A DNA stretch of 64,000 nt from Streptomyces sp. NRRL F-5135 (GCF_000719775.1 NZ_JOHR01000008.1:1-64000); one strand, 5' to 3'. Shown: positions 8,572-18,055, numbered from the stretch's first letter. Translations and numbers: made by a program. Notes: generated by a model not told the origin, from the sequence alone.

Positions 8572-9324
8572 ATGGAATTGGCAGGCAGGACGGCCCTCAT
8601 CACCGGATCCGGCGCGGTCGGCGGACTCGGGCATGCGACGGCCAGGGTCCTGGCCGCACAGGGAGCCGACGTGGTCATCACCGGCACCGATCCGGAACGC
8701 GGCGCCGAGGCCGTGGATGACCTTCGGGCGGCCGGTGGCGGGTCCACCGCCGGGACGGTGCGCTTCGTCGCAGCCGATCTGGTCGACGCGGAGGCCGTGC
8801 GTCATCTGGTCGAGGACGCCGGAGCAGTGGACATATTGATCAACAATGCGAGCGTCATGACGTTCAGCCCGACCACCGAGCAGGACATTGCGAGCTATGA
8901 CGCCGCCTTCGCGGTCAATGTACGTGCTGCGTTCCTGCTCACCGCGCTCGTCGCACCGAAGATGGCCGCCAAGGGCGGCGGCAGCATCGTCAGCGTCAGC
9001 TCCACCGCGGCCGGCCTCGGCATGCCGGGCATGGCCGTCTACGGCGCCACCAAGGCGGCCATCGAATCGTTGACCCGCACCTGGGCGGCGGAGTTCGCCC
9101 CGGCGAACGTGCGGGTCAACGCCGTCGCTCCGGGCCCGATGCGCACCTCGAAGGTGGTCGCGGCGATGGGCCCGGACATGGGGGGCATGGGCCTGACCAC
9201 CGCGCTCAAGCGCACCTCCGATCCGGCCGAAGTGGCACATGTGATCGCTTTTCTCGCCGGCGACCGAGCCAGTTACGTGACCGGGACGACCGTGGCCGCC
9301 GACGGTGGCCGAACCGCGATCTGA
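8572..9324 (+). CDS. Short-chain dehydrogenase/reductase (TetR-controlled)
   Basis: Classical SDR of 250 residues, a cytoplasmic NAD(P)-dependent oxidoreductase. The cofactor motif is TGSGAVGGLG (11-20), slightly expanded relative to TGxxxGIG. NNAS is at 91-94, catalytic Ser about 143, and YGATK gives Tyr157 and Lys161. The substrate cannot be read from sequence. The gene starts after GAAGGGTG and is divergent from the TetR repressor. A second SDR follows 107 bp downstream, suggesting a two-gene transcript ended by the 10232-10271 hairpin. Confidence 0.85.
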   Translation: MELAGRTALITGSGAVGGLGHATARVLAAQGADVVITGTDPERGAEAVDDLRAAGGGSTAGTVRFVAADLVDAEAVRHLVEDAGAVDILINNASVMTFSPTTEQDIASYDAAFAVNVRAAFLLTALVAPKMAAKGGGSIVSVSSTAAGLGMPGMAVYGATKAAIESLTRTWAAEFAPANVRVNAVAPGPMRTSKVVAAMGPDMGGMGLTTALKRTSDPAEVAHVIAFLAGDRASYVTGTTVAADGGRTAI

Positions 9325-9431
9325 GTCGAGACCGGCTGCCCGCCGAACAGTGCGCCGTACCGACGGGGACAGCCCGTCAGCGTTTTTGAACCACGCGCGC
9401 CTCGTTGGCGCCACACAAGGAGACGAATTCC

Positions 9432-10181
9432 ATGGGCCGTCTTGACGGAAAGCACGCACTCATCACAGGGGGAACGAGCGGCATCGGCCTCGAAACAGCC
9501 CGCGAGTTCCTCGCCGAGGGAGCGTCTGTCGCGATCACCGGCCGCTCGCGCGAAAGACTGGACGAGGCCGCCCGACAACTGGAGGGTCCGCTGCTGACCA
9601 TCGTCAGCGACGCCGGCGACGTACCCGGCCAAGCGGCGCTCGCATCGCGGCTGCGAGCGGAATGGCCAAAGCTCGACATCCTGATGGGCAACGCCGCCGA
9701 CGTCACCCATCTCCCGTTCGAGGAATGGACCGAGGAGGCATTCGACAGACTCGTCGCCACTAACCTCAAGTCGCCGTTCTTCCTGATCAGAGATCTGCTG
9801 CCGCTCTTCTCGCAGCAATCCTCGGTCATCCTCGTCGGTTCGGTCTCCGCTTTCATCGGACACGAGAACGCGACGGTCTACGGTGCGGCCAAGGCGGGCC
9901 TGCTGTCCTATGCCCGGGGGCTGACCTATGAGCTGAAGGGCCGCGGTGTCCGCGTCAACGGACTGAGCCCGGGGCCGACTGTCACCAACGCGTTCGCGCC
10001 GCTTGGCCCCGAGCGCCAAGCCGCCCTCTACGAGGAACTCCGCCGGACCGTACCCCTCCACCGCCTGGGAACGGCCACCGAGCTGGCGAAGGCAGCCGTC
10101 TATCTCGCCTCGGACGAGTCCGCCTACACCGCCGGCACCGTGCTGCGCGTCGATGGCGGCATCGGAGAGCTCGCCTACTAG
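9432..10181 (+). CDS. Short-chain dehydrogenase/reductase
   Basis: A 249-residue SDR with TGGTSGIG (12-19), a GNAA replacing the usual NNAG at 87-90, Ser near 137, Tyr150 and Lys154 (YGAAK), and the DGG end motif. The replaced first Asn of NNAG is a moderate deviation. ATG 9432 has AAGGAG 9 bases upstream and is clearly preferred over an upstream TTG. It follows the first SDR on the same strand and ends shortly before a strong terminator. The substrate is unknown. Confidence 0.85.
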   Translation: MGRLDGKHALITGGTSGIGLETAREFLAEGASVAITGRSRERLDEAARQLEGPLLTIVSDAGDVPGQAALASRLRAEWPKLDILMGNAADVTHLPFEEWTEEAFDRLVATNLKSPFFLIRDLLPLFSQQSSVILVGSVSAFIGHENATVYGAAKAGLLSYARGLTYELKGRGVRVNGLSPGPTVTNAFAPLGPERQAALYEELRRTVPLHRLGTATELAKAAVYLASDESAYTAGTVLRVDGGIGELAY

Positions 10182-10231
10182 TGCCGAAACCTTGCCGGAC
10201 GCCGATCATCTTCGCGTCGCGAAAGGCGGCC

Positions 10232-10271
10232 AGGGCGGGGCGGCGGATCCAGGGATCCGCCGCCCCGCCCT
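10232..10271. terminator. Strong hairpin terminator
   Basis: A perfect 18-bp stem (10232-10249 with 10254-10271) closes a four-base loop. It lies between convergent SDR and crotonase genes and can serve both directions. Confidence 0.85.
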
Positions 10272-10403
10272 GATCGAACAGATGTTTCACCAGCGCTCGC
10301 CTGGGACTGACTCACCACCCGACAGCACCCCGATGAGATCAGTGGGCACGTGTCGGCCGCCGTCCGTGACGGCGGCCGACGACCTGCCTCGTCCCTCAGG
10401 TTC

Positions 10404-11258
10404 TCACCACACTTTGCGTGAGCGCGCCTCGACGACCAGGTCGGGGTCGGGAATCTGCCGCTTGGCGGCGACGGTGGCGAGCATCTGCTGCGAGAAGTGG
10501 AAACCGAAGTCTTCGGCAACGAGCTTGCGCCAGGGGCGGGACACGATGTTGTGGGTTGCCCAGCGGGCGAACCGCGGGCGCTTCATGATGTCGCCCGCGA
10601 TCGCCCACGCCTTCGGCAGGAGCTCCTCACGCGGAAGTACGTCGCTGACGAGTCCGTAGTCGAGTGCTTTCCGCGCGGGGATGGAGCGACCACTGTAGAT
10701 GTCGTAGGCCGCCCGCTTCGTGCCCATGAGGTGCTGCAGGGCGAGCGAGAGCCCGTCTCCCGGCGCGGTGCCCGCCATGAAGTGCGGATCCATGAAGTCC
10801 GCGTCTTCCGCGGCCAGAGTGATGTCGCACAGGAGCGCGAACTCGGTGTGGATCCCGGGACCGTTGACCGCCGCGATCGTCGGGATGTCGAGGTTGTTGA
10901 CGAAGTTCTCGATCAGCTTCCACGCATCGATGGTCTGCTGGAAAATGTAGTCGGGCTCCTCCTCCACGACGGGCCGCGGCCACGACTCCTCCGGGTCGCC
11001 CCGGAACCAGGTCTCGCCGGTGCCGGTCAGGATGAGGACATGGTTGTCGGGGTCGTTGCCCACGTCCTGCCACACCCGGTTCCACGCGTTGTGGGCGGGC
11101 CAGTTGTGGATGTACGGACCGCCGTCAGTGTGGAGCCGGAGCTCGATGATCCCGTTCTCCCTGCGCATCTTGAAGAAGGCGGCGTACTTCTCGGAGTACT
11201 CCTCGAATGCGGTCGGTGGAACGTGGCCTTCCCACCGGGGGTCTGACATGGTCGTCAA
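10404..11258 (-). CDS. Crotonase-family enzyme, 6-oxocamphor-hydrolase-like
   Basis: Crotonase-fold protein of 284 residues. Oxyanion-hole regions are recognisable (HVLILTGTG and AAVNGPG). The residues GIHTEFAL (His137), DPHFMAGT (His159) and PGDG (Asp168) match what I remember of the catalytic His/His/Asp set of 6-oxocamphor hydrolase, which cleaves cyclic beta-diketones by retro-Claisen reaction. Typical enoyl-CoA hydratase glutamates are not obvious. A C-C bond hydrolase is therefore more likely than a CoA hydratase; this is inference from family knowledge. AAGGAGG lies 6 bases before TTG 11258 and 15 before ATG 11249, so the TTG may be the true start. Confidence 0.75.
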   Translation of the reverse strand: MTTMSDPRWEGHVPPTAFEEYSEKYAAFFKMRRENGIIELRLHTDGGPYIHNWPAHNAWNRVWQDVGNDPDNHVLILTGTGETWFRGDPEESWPRPVVEEEPDYIFQQTIDAWKLIENFVNNLDIPTIAAVNGPGIHTEFALLCDITLAAEDADFMDPHFMAGTAPGDGLSLALQHLMGTKRAAYDIYSGRSIPARKALDYGLVSDVLPREELLPKAWAIAGDIMKRPRFARWATHNIVSRPWRKLVAEDFGFHFSQQMLATVAAKRQIPDPDLVVEARSRKVW

Positions 11259-11580
11259 GGTCGTCCTCCTTCGTCAGCGCCGGGATACCGACGCTCTCGC
11301 CAACGTGGAGATCATTACTCCGCGAGGAGCGGCATGACCGGTGACGCAGGAAAAATCCCCAGAAGCCGACCTCGCTGAAGGTTGACGACAGGCAGGCGCG
11401 CTCTTCTGCCGCGATTCGGCCGGCGTCGCGAGCTCCACGCCGGCACGCAAAGGGAATCGCGAGTCGCGGCGCCTGGAATCACCGCTCGGAGCCACGCCAG
11501 GACGTTTCCGTACATTGCACTCGAACAACCGCATGCCCGCCGAAGCATCGGCCTTTTCCCGTAACCTAGAGTCACGTCTT
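11259..11580. other. Divergent intergenic region, crotonase / Lrp
   Basis: 322 bp without a supported gene. It holds the promoter and ribosome site of the crotonase (AAGGAGG on the minus strand at about 11265-11271). Toward the Lrp gene it holds a TAGAGT hexamer (11566-11571) only 10 bases before ATG 11581, which would give a nearly leaderless transcript. I saw no long inverted repeat. Confidence 0.4.
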
Positions 11581-12636
11581 ATGAGTCATTTGGACGAGAG
11601 TCGGCAGGACTACGACCTCGATGAGCTCGATCGGCGGCTCATCCATGCCCTCCAGATCAACCCGCGAGCACGCTGGGCCGCGCTGGCGCCGGTTATCGGG
11701 GTCGACGCGGTCACCCTCGCCCGGCGCTGGGAACGCATCGTCGAGGCCGGCATCGCATGGGTGTCCGGCCATCCCGGCCCGGAGCTGAGAGGGCCGTCGG
11801 CAATACTGGAGATCGAAGCCCACCCCGCCGCCACGCTCGGTCTCGCACAGGAGATCGCGGCGGACCGGGAAGCGTTCACGGTGGACCTCACGGCCGGGGG
11901 ACGCGAGATGCTCGTGCTGGTGGCCACATCCGGCATGGATGCGCTGACGGAGTACCTGATGATGCGGGTACCGGCACTTGACGGGATCCGGGCCACCCGG
12001 GCCCACTTGTTCTCGTCGCCGTTCGTGGACGGAGGTCAGTGGCGCCTTCGCTCCCTGTCGGCCGGGGAGATCGCCGCGGTGGAGCGGAGCGTCGAGGTCT
12101 CGCGATCCCCGAGCAGCCGCGTCGACTCACAGCTGGAGGACCAACTCCTTCGCCTGCTGGGAACGGATGGCAGGGCGACAGTGGCTTTCCTGGCGAGGAC
12201 CGTCGGCGTGGGCCAGCGTCGGGTGCGGGACGCGGTTGCCGCCATGACCGCGCAAGGCCGACTGGACACCCGCCTGGACATGGCAAAGGCGCAATCGGGC
12301 CGGCCGGTTCATGCGTGGTACTTCCTCCGGGTCCCTGCCGCGCTCGTGCAGCGCGTCGGGTCCGTGCTCACGCGTATCGGCGAGATCCGCCTCGCGGCCT
12401 CAACTGTCGGACAGTACAACCTCATCCTCGCCGTGTGGTTGCCGACGCTGGCTGATGTGCAGCGGCTCGAGGCCGTCCTGGAGGAGAAACTTCCCGGCGT
12501 CAGCATCGCCGACCGTTCCGTCGTGCTGCGCACGGTCAAGAAGGAAGGACACCGTCTCGATGCCCGTGGGCGCGCCACTGGCGAATTCAGCCCTCTGCTG
12601 ACCAATATGCCTCAGCCAGAAGCGCATTTCGAGTGA
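11581..12636 (+). CDS. Lrp/AsnC-family regulator with two HTH domains
   Basis: A 351-residue regulator made of two AsnC-type units. HTH 1 (about residues 11-60) begins DLDELDRRLIHALQINPRAR. HTH 2 (about 183-235) begins SQLEDQLLRLLGTDGRATV. Each is followed by an alpha/beta ligand-binding-like segment. Single-unit Lrp proteins are about 150-165 residues, so this is the duplicated form seen in actinomycetes. Such regulators often sense amino acids, and the next gene is L-serine dehydratase, so control of serine breakdown is plausible. ATG 11581 is chosen because upstream residues are unrelated to the family; in-frame ATGs at 11515 and 11533 also exist. Confidence 0.8.
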   Translation: MSHLDESRQDYDLDELDRRLIHALQINPRARWAALAPVIGVDAVTLARRWERIVEAGIAWVSGHPGPELRGPSAILEIEAHPAATLGLAQEIAADREAFTVDLTAGGREMLVLVATSGMDALTEYLMMRVPALDGIRATRAHLFSSPFVDGGQWRLRSLSAGEIAAVERSVEVSRSPSSRVDSQLEDQLLRLLGTDGRATVAFLARTVGVGQRRVRDAVAAMTAQGRLDTRLDMAKAQSGRPVHAWYFLRVPAALVQRVGSVLTRIGEIRLAASTVGQYNLILAVWLPTLADVQRLEAVLEEKLPGVSIADRSVVLRTVKKEGHRLDARGRATGEFSPLLTNMPQPEAHFE

Positions 12637-12687
12637 AATCCTGCAACAGGCCGGAACCATTACGTGTGCGGACTACCGTCCTGCTCC

Positions 12688-14091
12688 ATGACCACTTCGA
12701 CAGCTCCTGTCGGTGTCTTCGACCTGTTCACCATCGGGATCGGGCCCTCGAGTTCGCACACCGTCGGGCCGATGAAGGCGGCCGCCGCCTTCGCGAAAGA
12801 CCTGCGACGAGCGGGCACGGCGGACAGTGTCGAATCAGTGCGCGTGGAGATATTCGGCTCGCTCGCCGCGACCGGACACGGGCACGGCACGTTCACCGCG
12901 GTGCTTCTCGGCTTGGACGGTGCGCAATCGGCGAGGATCGACTCCGGCGAAGTTGAGCGAAGGCTGGCGGACATCACGGCATCCGGCACGGTGAGCCTGG
13001 GCGCGGGGCGACGAATCCCCTGCCGGATCGAGGACTTCGTGCTGCGACCGTTGACCGTCCGTCCGCGCCACACGAACGCGTTGACGTTCACGGCATACGG
13101 CCATGCCGGCGTTGTTGTCCGATCAGATACGTACTACTCCGTCGGGGGCGGGTTCGTTGTCCGCCACGGCGACGAGGAGCACCCCTCCGGCGTGCGATCG
13201 ACGTCGGTTCCACACCCGTTCCGCACGGCGGCGGAGCTGCTCGCCGTCTGCGACCGGACAGGTTCCCGCATCTGCGACGTGATACGCGACAACGAACTCG
13301 CGGGGCGCTCGCACACCGACCTCAGCCAGGGGTTGCGCGAACTGTGGGACACGATGCAAACATGCGTCACGTCGGCGGTATCGCGGACAGGGGTGCTCCC
13401 CGGCGGCCTCGGTGTCCGTCGGCGAGCCGGGGCATGGGCGTCGCGACTGGAACGCGAGGACCCCGAGCACAGTGAGCGGTACTGGCAAGAGCGTGTCAAC
13501 TTCATCGCGTTGGCGGTGAATGAGGAGAACGCCGGCGGTGGTCGCGTGGTGACCGCACCGACCAACGGTGCGGCCGGCATCATCCCCGCCGTACTCTTCT
13601 ACGCGTTGCACTACACGGCTGCCGGCAAGGGCGCCGACGAGGACTCACGCAACGACATCGTCGAGAGGTTTCTGCTCACCGCCACGGCGGTGGGCAGCCT
13701 CTGCAAGACCAACGCCTCGATCTCCGGTGCCGAGGTGGGTTGTCAAGGCGAGGTCGGCTCCGCGTCGGCGATGGCCGCGGCCGGACTGGCCGAGATCCTC
13801 GGCGGTACACCGCGCCAGGTGGAGAACGCCGCCGAGATCGCGCTGGAGCACAATCTCGGCCTGACCTGTGATCCTGTCGCCGGCCTCGTACAGGTGCCCT
13901 GCATCGAACGCAACGCGATCGCCGCGGTGAAAGCGATCAACGCCGCGCGCATGGCGCTCTGGGGCGACGGCAACCATCACGTCTCGCTGGACCAGGTCAT
14001 CGCCACCATGCGGGAGACCGGCGCGGACATGAGCCACAAGTACAAGGAGACGGCCCTGGGCGGGCTGGCCGTCAACCTCGTCGAGTGCTGA
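12688..14091 (+). CDS. sdaA: L-serine dehydratase, iron-sulfur type
   Basis: Single-chain bacterial L-serine ammonia-lyase converting serine to pyruvate and ammonia. The 467 residues show the N-terminal beta domain ([14 protein letters not shown], near residue 20) and the alpha domain with [16 protein letters not shown]. Cys352, Cys394 and Cys405 have the 42 and 11 spacing of the three ligands of the oxygen-sensitive [4Fe-4S] cluster in this family. ATG 12688 gives the usual N-terminus; the in-frame GTG 12664 would add eight residues and has a weak AGG upstream. It lies 51 bp after the Lrp-type regulator on the same strand. Confidence 0.92.
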   Translation: MTTSTAPVGVFDLFTIGIGPSSSHTVGPMKAAAAFAKDLRRAGTADSVESVRVEIFGSLAATGHGHGTFTAVLLGLDGAQSARIDSGEVERRLADITASGTVSLGAGRRIPCRIEDFVLRPLTVRPRHTNALTFTAYGHAGVVVRSDTYYSVGGGFVVRHGDEEHPSGVRSTSVPHPFRTAAELLAVCDRTGSRICDVIRDNELAGRSHTDLSQGLRELWDTMQTCVTSAVSRTGVLPGGLGVRRRAGAWASRLEREDPEHSERYWQERVNFIALAVNEENAGGGRVVTAPTNGAAGIIPAVLFYALHYTAAGKGADEDSRNDIVERFLLTATAVGSLCKTNASISGAEVGCQGEVGSASAMAAAGLAEILGGTPRQVENAAEIALEHNLGLTCDPVAGLVQVPCIERNAIAAVKAINAARMALWGDGNHHVSLDQVIATMRETGADMSHKYKETALGGLAVNLVEC

Positions 14092-14154
14092 AGCCGCGTC
14101 AGGCACCCCCCCGCACCCAACCTGCGCGGTCGAACCATCAGGAAATGAGGAGCA

Positions 14155-15366
14155 ATGGCAATCCGCACGGTCTTCAAGAACGGGACCGTCTTCGACGGAA
14201 CCTCAGCAGGCATGGGCGACCTCGTCATCGAAGGCCGCCACGTCGTCGATGTCGGAACCGATCTGGACGGTGATCACGTTGTGGACTGCTCAGGGAAGTC
14301 GGTCGTCCCCGGGCTGTTCGACTGCCACGTGCACGTGATGACCCGAGACTTCGACCTCGCACGCGCCGAACAACAAGCCTTCTCCCTGCAGTATTACGAA
14401 GCACAGCGCAACCTGTCGCTCCTGCTCGACCAAGGCATCACCTCTGCCCGGGATGCCGCAGGCGCGGACCTGGGGGTGAAGCAAGCGATCGCACAAGAAC
14501 TCATCGAGGGACCACGACTGCAGATCGCGATCTCGATGCTGTCCCAAACGGGCGGGCACGGCGATGTCCATCTCCCCTCGGGAGGTCATCGATCGATCCC
14601 GATGATGACGGCACACCCCGGACGGCCCAACCCGATCGTCGACGGCCCGGACGGAGTGCGGCGAGGAGTCCGTGAAGTCCTGCGCGCGGGAGCCGACGCA
14701 ATCAAGATCGCCACCACCGGCGGAGTCATGTCTCCAGGCGACAATCCCCGCCACGCCCACTTTCGCCCCGACGAGCTGGCGGTGATCGTCGCCGAAGCCG
14801 CCGCGGCCGACACCTACGTATTCGCCCACGCGCAGGGGACCGAGGGAATCAAGGCGGCCTTGCGGGCCGGCGTCCGTTCCATCGAACACGGCTACTACCT
14901 GGACGACGAAGCAGTCGACCTCATGCTCGAGCGTGGCGCCTGGCTCGTTCCCACGCTGTCAGCGACGCGCGCCATCGTTGACGCCGCTGACAGCGGCGTA
15001 CCGATTCCGGAGGAGAACGCCAACCTTGCCCGTGAGGCCCTCGAAGCCCATCAGGCGAGCTTCGCACTCGCCGTCCAAGCGGGAGTGAAGATCGCCATGG
15101 GGACCGACAGCCCGCCCTACTGGAGCCCGGCGGCGAGCAACCTCAGAGAACTCGCTCTGATGGTGAACTCCTCGTCGATGTCCGCGCTGGATGCCTGGCG
15201 CGCCACGACGTCGAGCCCGGCCGAACTCCTCCGATTCGACACCGCCGGAAAGTTGGCACCCGGCAAGCTCGCGGATGTGGTCGTCATCGCGGGCAGTCTG
15301 TCCGATCTCGACGACCTTCGCGGCCGGGTCCGTCAGGTGTGGCTCGACGGCACGCGGGTACGGTGA
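14155..15366 (+). CDS. Metal-dependent amidohydrolase
   Basis: Amidohydrolase-superfamily enzyme of 403 residues, closest by eye to the prolidase / imidazolonepropionase-like group. Metal ligands are visible: HVH (58-60) in CHVHVM, a probable carboxylated Lys in ADAIKIATTGG, His in VFAHAQG, His in SIEHGYY and Asp in MGTDSPP. The C-terminal composite beta domain ends KLADVVVIAG. Likely substrates are cyclic amides or dipeptides, not determinable here. ATG follows GAGGAG closely. It is 63 bp after sdaA and 3 bp before the next gene, so sdaA, this gene and the CMD-like gene look like one operon. Confidence 0.85.
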   Translation: MAIRTVFKNGTVFDGTSAGMGDLVIEGRHVVDVGTDLDGDHVVDCSGKSVVPGLFDCHVHVMTRDFDLARAEQQAFSLQYYEAQRNLSLLLDQGITSARDAAGADLGVKQAIAQELIEGPRLQIAISMLSQTGGHGDVHLPSGGHRSIPMMTAHPGRPNPIVDGPDGVRRGVREVLRAGADAIKIATTGGVMSPGDNPRHAHFRPDELAVIVAEAAAADTYVFAHAQGTEGIKAALRAGVRSIEHGYYLDDEAVDLMLERGAWLVPTLSATRAIVDAADSGVPIPEENANLAREALEAHQASFALAVQAGVKIAMGTDSPPYWSPAASNLRELALMVNSSSMSALDAWRATTSSPAELLRFDTAGKLAPGKLADVVVIAGSLSDLDDLRGRVRQVWLDGTRVR

Positions 15367-15369
15367 CGC

Positions 15370-15942
15370 GTGGTGCGCATGCCCTCGATCAAGCCCAGCG
15401 AACTGACAGCCGAGCAGCGCTCGCTCGACGGTCACGTCCGACAGCTCATGGCCGGGTTGCCCGCGCCGTTCACCTCGACTGATCCCGACGGCGCGCTGAT
15501 CGGCCCGTTCCCGGTGATGCTCCGCTACCCCGGGCTCGCCCGCCCGCTGCTGGAGTGGTTCACGGCCGGCACCGGCGCCTCCGTCCTGCCCGCACGGGTG
15601 CGCGAGGTCGCGATTCTCACCACGGGCTCGCGGTATGCCGCGGCCTACGAGCTGTACTCACACTCCCGGGTCGCGCTGGCCGTCGGTCTGCCGGAGGACA
15701 TCATCGAGGGCCTGGTCGCGGGGCAGCGCCCGGCAGGCATGACCGCCGAGGAAACGGTCGCTCACGATGTGGCAGCCCGGCTGCACAGCGGCGCGCCTTT
15801 GCCGGGCGCGCTCTACCGAGCCGGGGTCCGCGCCTTCGGCGACGCCGGTATGGCTGAACTCGTCTTCCTCGTCGCGCAGTATGCCGCCATCTCGGCGGTC
15901 CTCAATGCGTACGACGTGCCACTGCCGCCCGACGGCGACTGA
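15370..15942 (+). CDS. Carboxymuconolactone decarboxylase-like protein
   Basis: 190-residue protein of the AhpD/CMD fold. The core segment RVREVAILTTGSRYAAAYELYSHSRVA corresponds to the active-site helix. The Cys-x2-Cys pair of AhpD-type peroxidases is absent (positions filled by Tyr/Ser), while a Glu and a His are kept, so a non-redox function such as decarboxylase is more likely. Possible starts are GTG 15370, GTG 15373 and ATG 15379. It follows the amidohydrolase immediately and is probably translated from the same mRNA. Confidence 0.78.
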   Translation: MVRMPSIKPSELTAEQRSLDGHVRQLMAGLPAPFTSTDPDGALIGPFPVMLRYPGLARPLLEWFTAGTGASVLPARVREVAILTTGSRYAAAYELYSHSRVALAVGLPEDIIEGLVAGQRPAGMTAEETVAHDVAARLHSGAPLPGALYRAGVRAFGDAGMAELVFLVAQYAAISAVLNAYDVPLPPDGD

Positions 15943-16114
15943 CTCCGCGCCAGCGAGACCCGGGACGGCAGACGGGTGTCCGCCGCTTCCCTGGCCCGGT
16001 GCGGCCGGCACACTCCGGCGCCATTGCCAGCGGCCAGGCAGACCAGTCGCGAGTCCGACGGCAGCGGCGGACGTGTGCACCGGCGGAACCCCGGCCACGG
16101 CTACGGCGTCTGCG

Positions 16115-17080
16115 TCAGGGACTTGTCCGCTGGTCGCCGCCGCTGTCCATAAGCGCCGGGGCCATCTGCCGGAGGTAGGTACGAGAGCGGGCGGCATCGG
16201 TGGCGGGCGGCGTGCCGTACACGGCGCGGTAGTCGCGTGAGAAGTGCGACGCGCTGCGATAGCCGACGGTACGGGCGGCCTGAGCCGCTGACTCCCCGAG
16301 AATCACCATGCGGTGCCGGGCCTCGCCAAGCCGCATCCGCTTGAGGTACTGCATCGGAGTCATCGAGGTTGCCTGCTTGAATCGTCCGAAGAGCGTCGAT
16401 TCGCTGGTGTGGAGGGCTGCCGCGAGCATGGGCATCGTCCATGGTTCGCTCATCTTGTCGGTCAGGTACGCGACTGCCTGGACAACCACTGATCGCTCCT
16501 CCCCGTTCGTCGCGGCGAGAATGCGGGGCGCCTGTTCCGTCTGCAGGAGTCGGAGAATGACTTCACGCGCGATGGCTGGACCCAGAATCGGGATCGTCTC
16601 GGGCTCATCGAGCAGCCCGACGAGCCTGGCGAACGCGTCCGCGAGGCCTGGGGTCCACGTGCCGAGTCGTTCCAGCGATCCGGTGGACGGGTGGGAGTGG
16701 TGAGGAAGGGCAACGGCGACCTCCCGCACGAGCACAGGATCGAACTCCCAGGTCGCCGACAGGAAACCGTCGGCCGTGTCGGTCTCGACCACACCCGCCA
16801 CGACCGGAAGATCGACGGGAGTCACCAGGAAGCGGTCACTGCCCCAGACGTCGTCGTCCGCGCCGATGACGGAGCGCTTCCTTCCGGCGAGAACCACGGC
16901 AAGCGAGGGCGCATAGCGCTGGAAGAGGAGGGGCGTGGTGCCACGAACATGCGACAGCCGCAGGCCGAGCCTCGCTGCGCGCGCCTTGTCATCGGCGTGC
17001 CGGGCGACGATGCCGGCCGAACGCCCAAGGCTCGCGCTGACTGCAGGCGCCGTGCTCGCACTCCCATCCACCGAAGTCAT
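16115..17080 (-). CDS. AraC-family activator
   Basis: 321-residue AraC/XylS regulator of the type with an N-terminal AraC_N domain (about 25-190, including TTPLLFQRYAPSLAVVLAG) and a C-terminal double HTH (about 205-300). The second HTH contains AARTVGYRSASHFSRDYRAVYGTPP. It is divergent from the SDR at 17168 with only 87 bp between, so that SDR is the likely target; in related systems these activators control neighbouring aldehyde or alcohol reductases. No Shine-Dalgarno is visible before ATG 17080, so a leaderless mRNA is possible. Confidence 0.85.
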   Translation of the reverse strand: MTSVDGSASTAPAVSASLGRSAGIVARHADDKARAARLGLRLSHVRGTTPLLFQRYAPSLAVVLAGRKRSVIGADDDVWGSDRFLVTPVDLPVVAGVVETDTADGFLSATWEFDPVLVREVAVALPHHSHPSTGSLERLGTWTPGLADAFARLVGLLDEPETIPILGPAIAREVILRLLQTEQAPRILAATNGEERSVVVQAVAYLTDKMSEPWTMPMLAAALHTSESTLFGRFKQATSMTPMQYLKRMRLGEARHRMVILGESAAQAARTVGYRSASHFSRDYRAVYGTPPATDAARSRTYLRQMAPALMDSGGDQRTSP

Positions 17081-17167
17081 TTTACGCGGTCAGGCCTTAC
17101 GGGATCAGGCAATAATGCCGTGGATTTCGGCAAGCCCGCGGTCGGCTCGATCGCCCAGCATTAACGC

Positions 17168-17974
17168 ATGCAACAGAATCAAGCACTCCACGAGCTCCTC
17201 GAAGCCCTGCCCGCCGATGAGCGGCTGCGCGGGAGGACGGCTCTGATCACCGGATCGTCCAGCGGCATCGGGGAGGCGATCGCGAAAGTCCTCGCCGCTT
17301 CCGGCGCCGAGGTCGTCGTGTCCGGCCGGAACCCCGACCGCGCCGGAGCAGTCGCGGACGCGATTCGCGCGAAGGGCGGTACGGCGCACGTCGTGACCGC
17401 GGCTCTCGACGCGGAGCCTTCGGAGATTCGCGAGTTCGCCGCGCGAGCCGAGGCCGCCCTCGGGGGGAGCATCGACATCCTCGTGAACAACGCCGGCATC
17501 TACCCCGGCGGCAGCACGGCGGGCGTCACGGACGAGGAGATGCAGGCCCTGTGGGCGACGAACATCCGCGCACCGCATGTGCTCGTCGCCACCCTCGCTC
17601 CTCGTATGGCCGAGCGCGGCCATGGATCCATCATCAACATCGGCTCCTGGATGGCACGAGTGGGTGTGCCGTACATGGCGCTGTATCCAGCCACGAAGGC
17701 AGCGATCGAGCAGCTCACGCGCGCCTGGGCGGCGGAGTACGGACCGAGCGGCGTGCACGTCAACACAGTCGCGCCGGGAGCGACGGCCACGCCTGGCAAC
17801 GGAGCCTCCGTCGATGTGCTCGCGGCGATGACGAAGGGCACCCCCGCGGGGGCGCCTGTGCGCCCGATCGACATCGCCTACGCAGTTCGCTGGCTGGTCG
17901 GCGACGAAGCGGCGTTCGTCCACGGCGCGACCTTCGACATCGACGGCGGAATCTACGCCACCCGCATGAGGTAG
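17168..17974 (+). CDS. Short-chain dehydrogenase/reductase (AraC-linked)
   Basis: 268-residue SDR with all classical motifs: TGSSSGIG (28-35), NNAG (107-110), Ser160, Tyr173 and Lys177 (YPATK), and a DGG near the end. It has about 25 residues ahead of the Rossmann fold. It is divergent from the AraC regulator. The 87-bp gap contains a repeated GCCTGA on the minus strand that could be an AraC half-site, and no clear ribosome site precedes the ATG. It is the last gene of the putative catabolic island. Confidence 0.85.
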   Translation: MQQNQALHELLEALPADERLRGRTALITGSSSGIGEAIAKVLAASGAEVVVSGRNPDRAGAVADAIRAKGGTAHVVTAALDAEPSEIREFAARAEAALGGSIDILVNNAGIYPGGSTAGVTDEEMQALWATNIRAPHVLVATLAPRMAERGHGSIINIGSWMARVGVPYMALYPATKAAIEQLTRAWAAEYGPSGVHVNTVAPGATATPGNGASVDVLAAMTKGTPAGAPVRPIDIAYAVRWLVGDEAAFVHGATFDIDGGIYATRMR

Positions 17975-18055
17975 GGCACGCCCTGAGGCCGTTTCCCGGC
18001 GACGGCGGTCCGGGCCGGGCCCCGGTCGGAAGTCGTCGACGCCCCGCCGTCTCCC

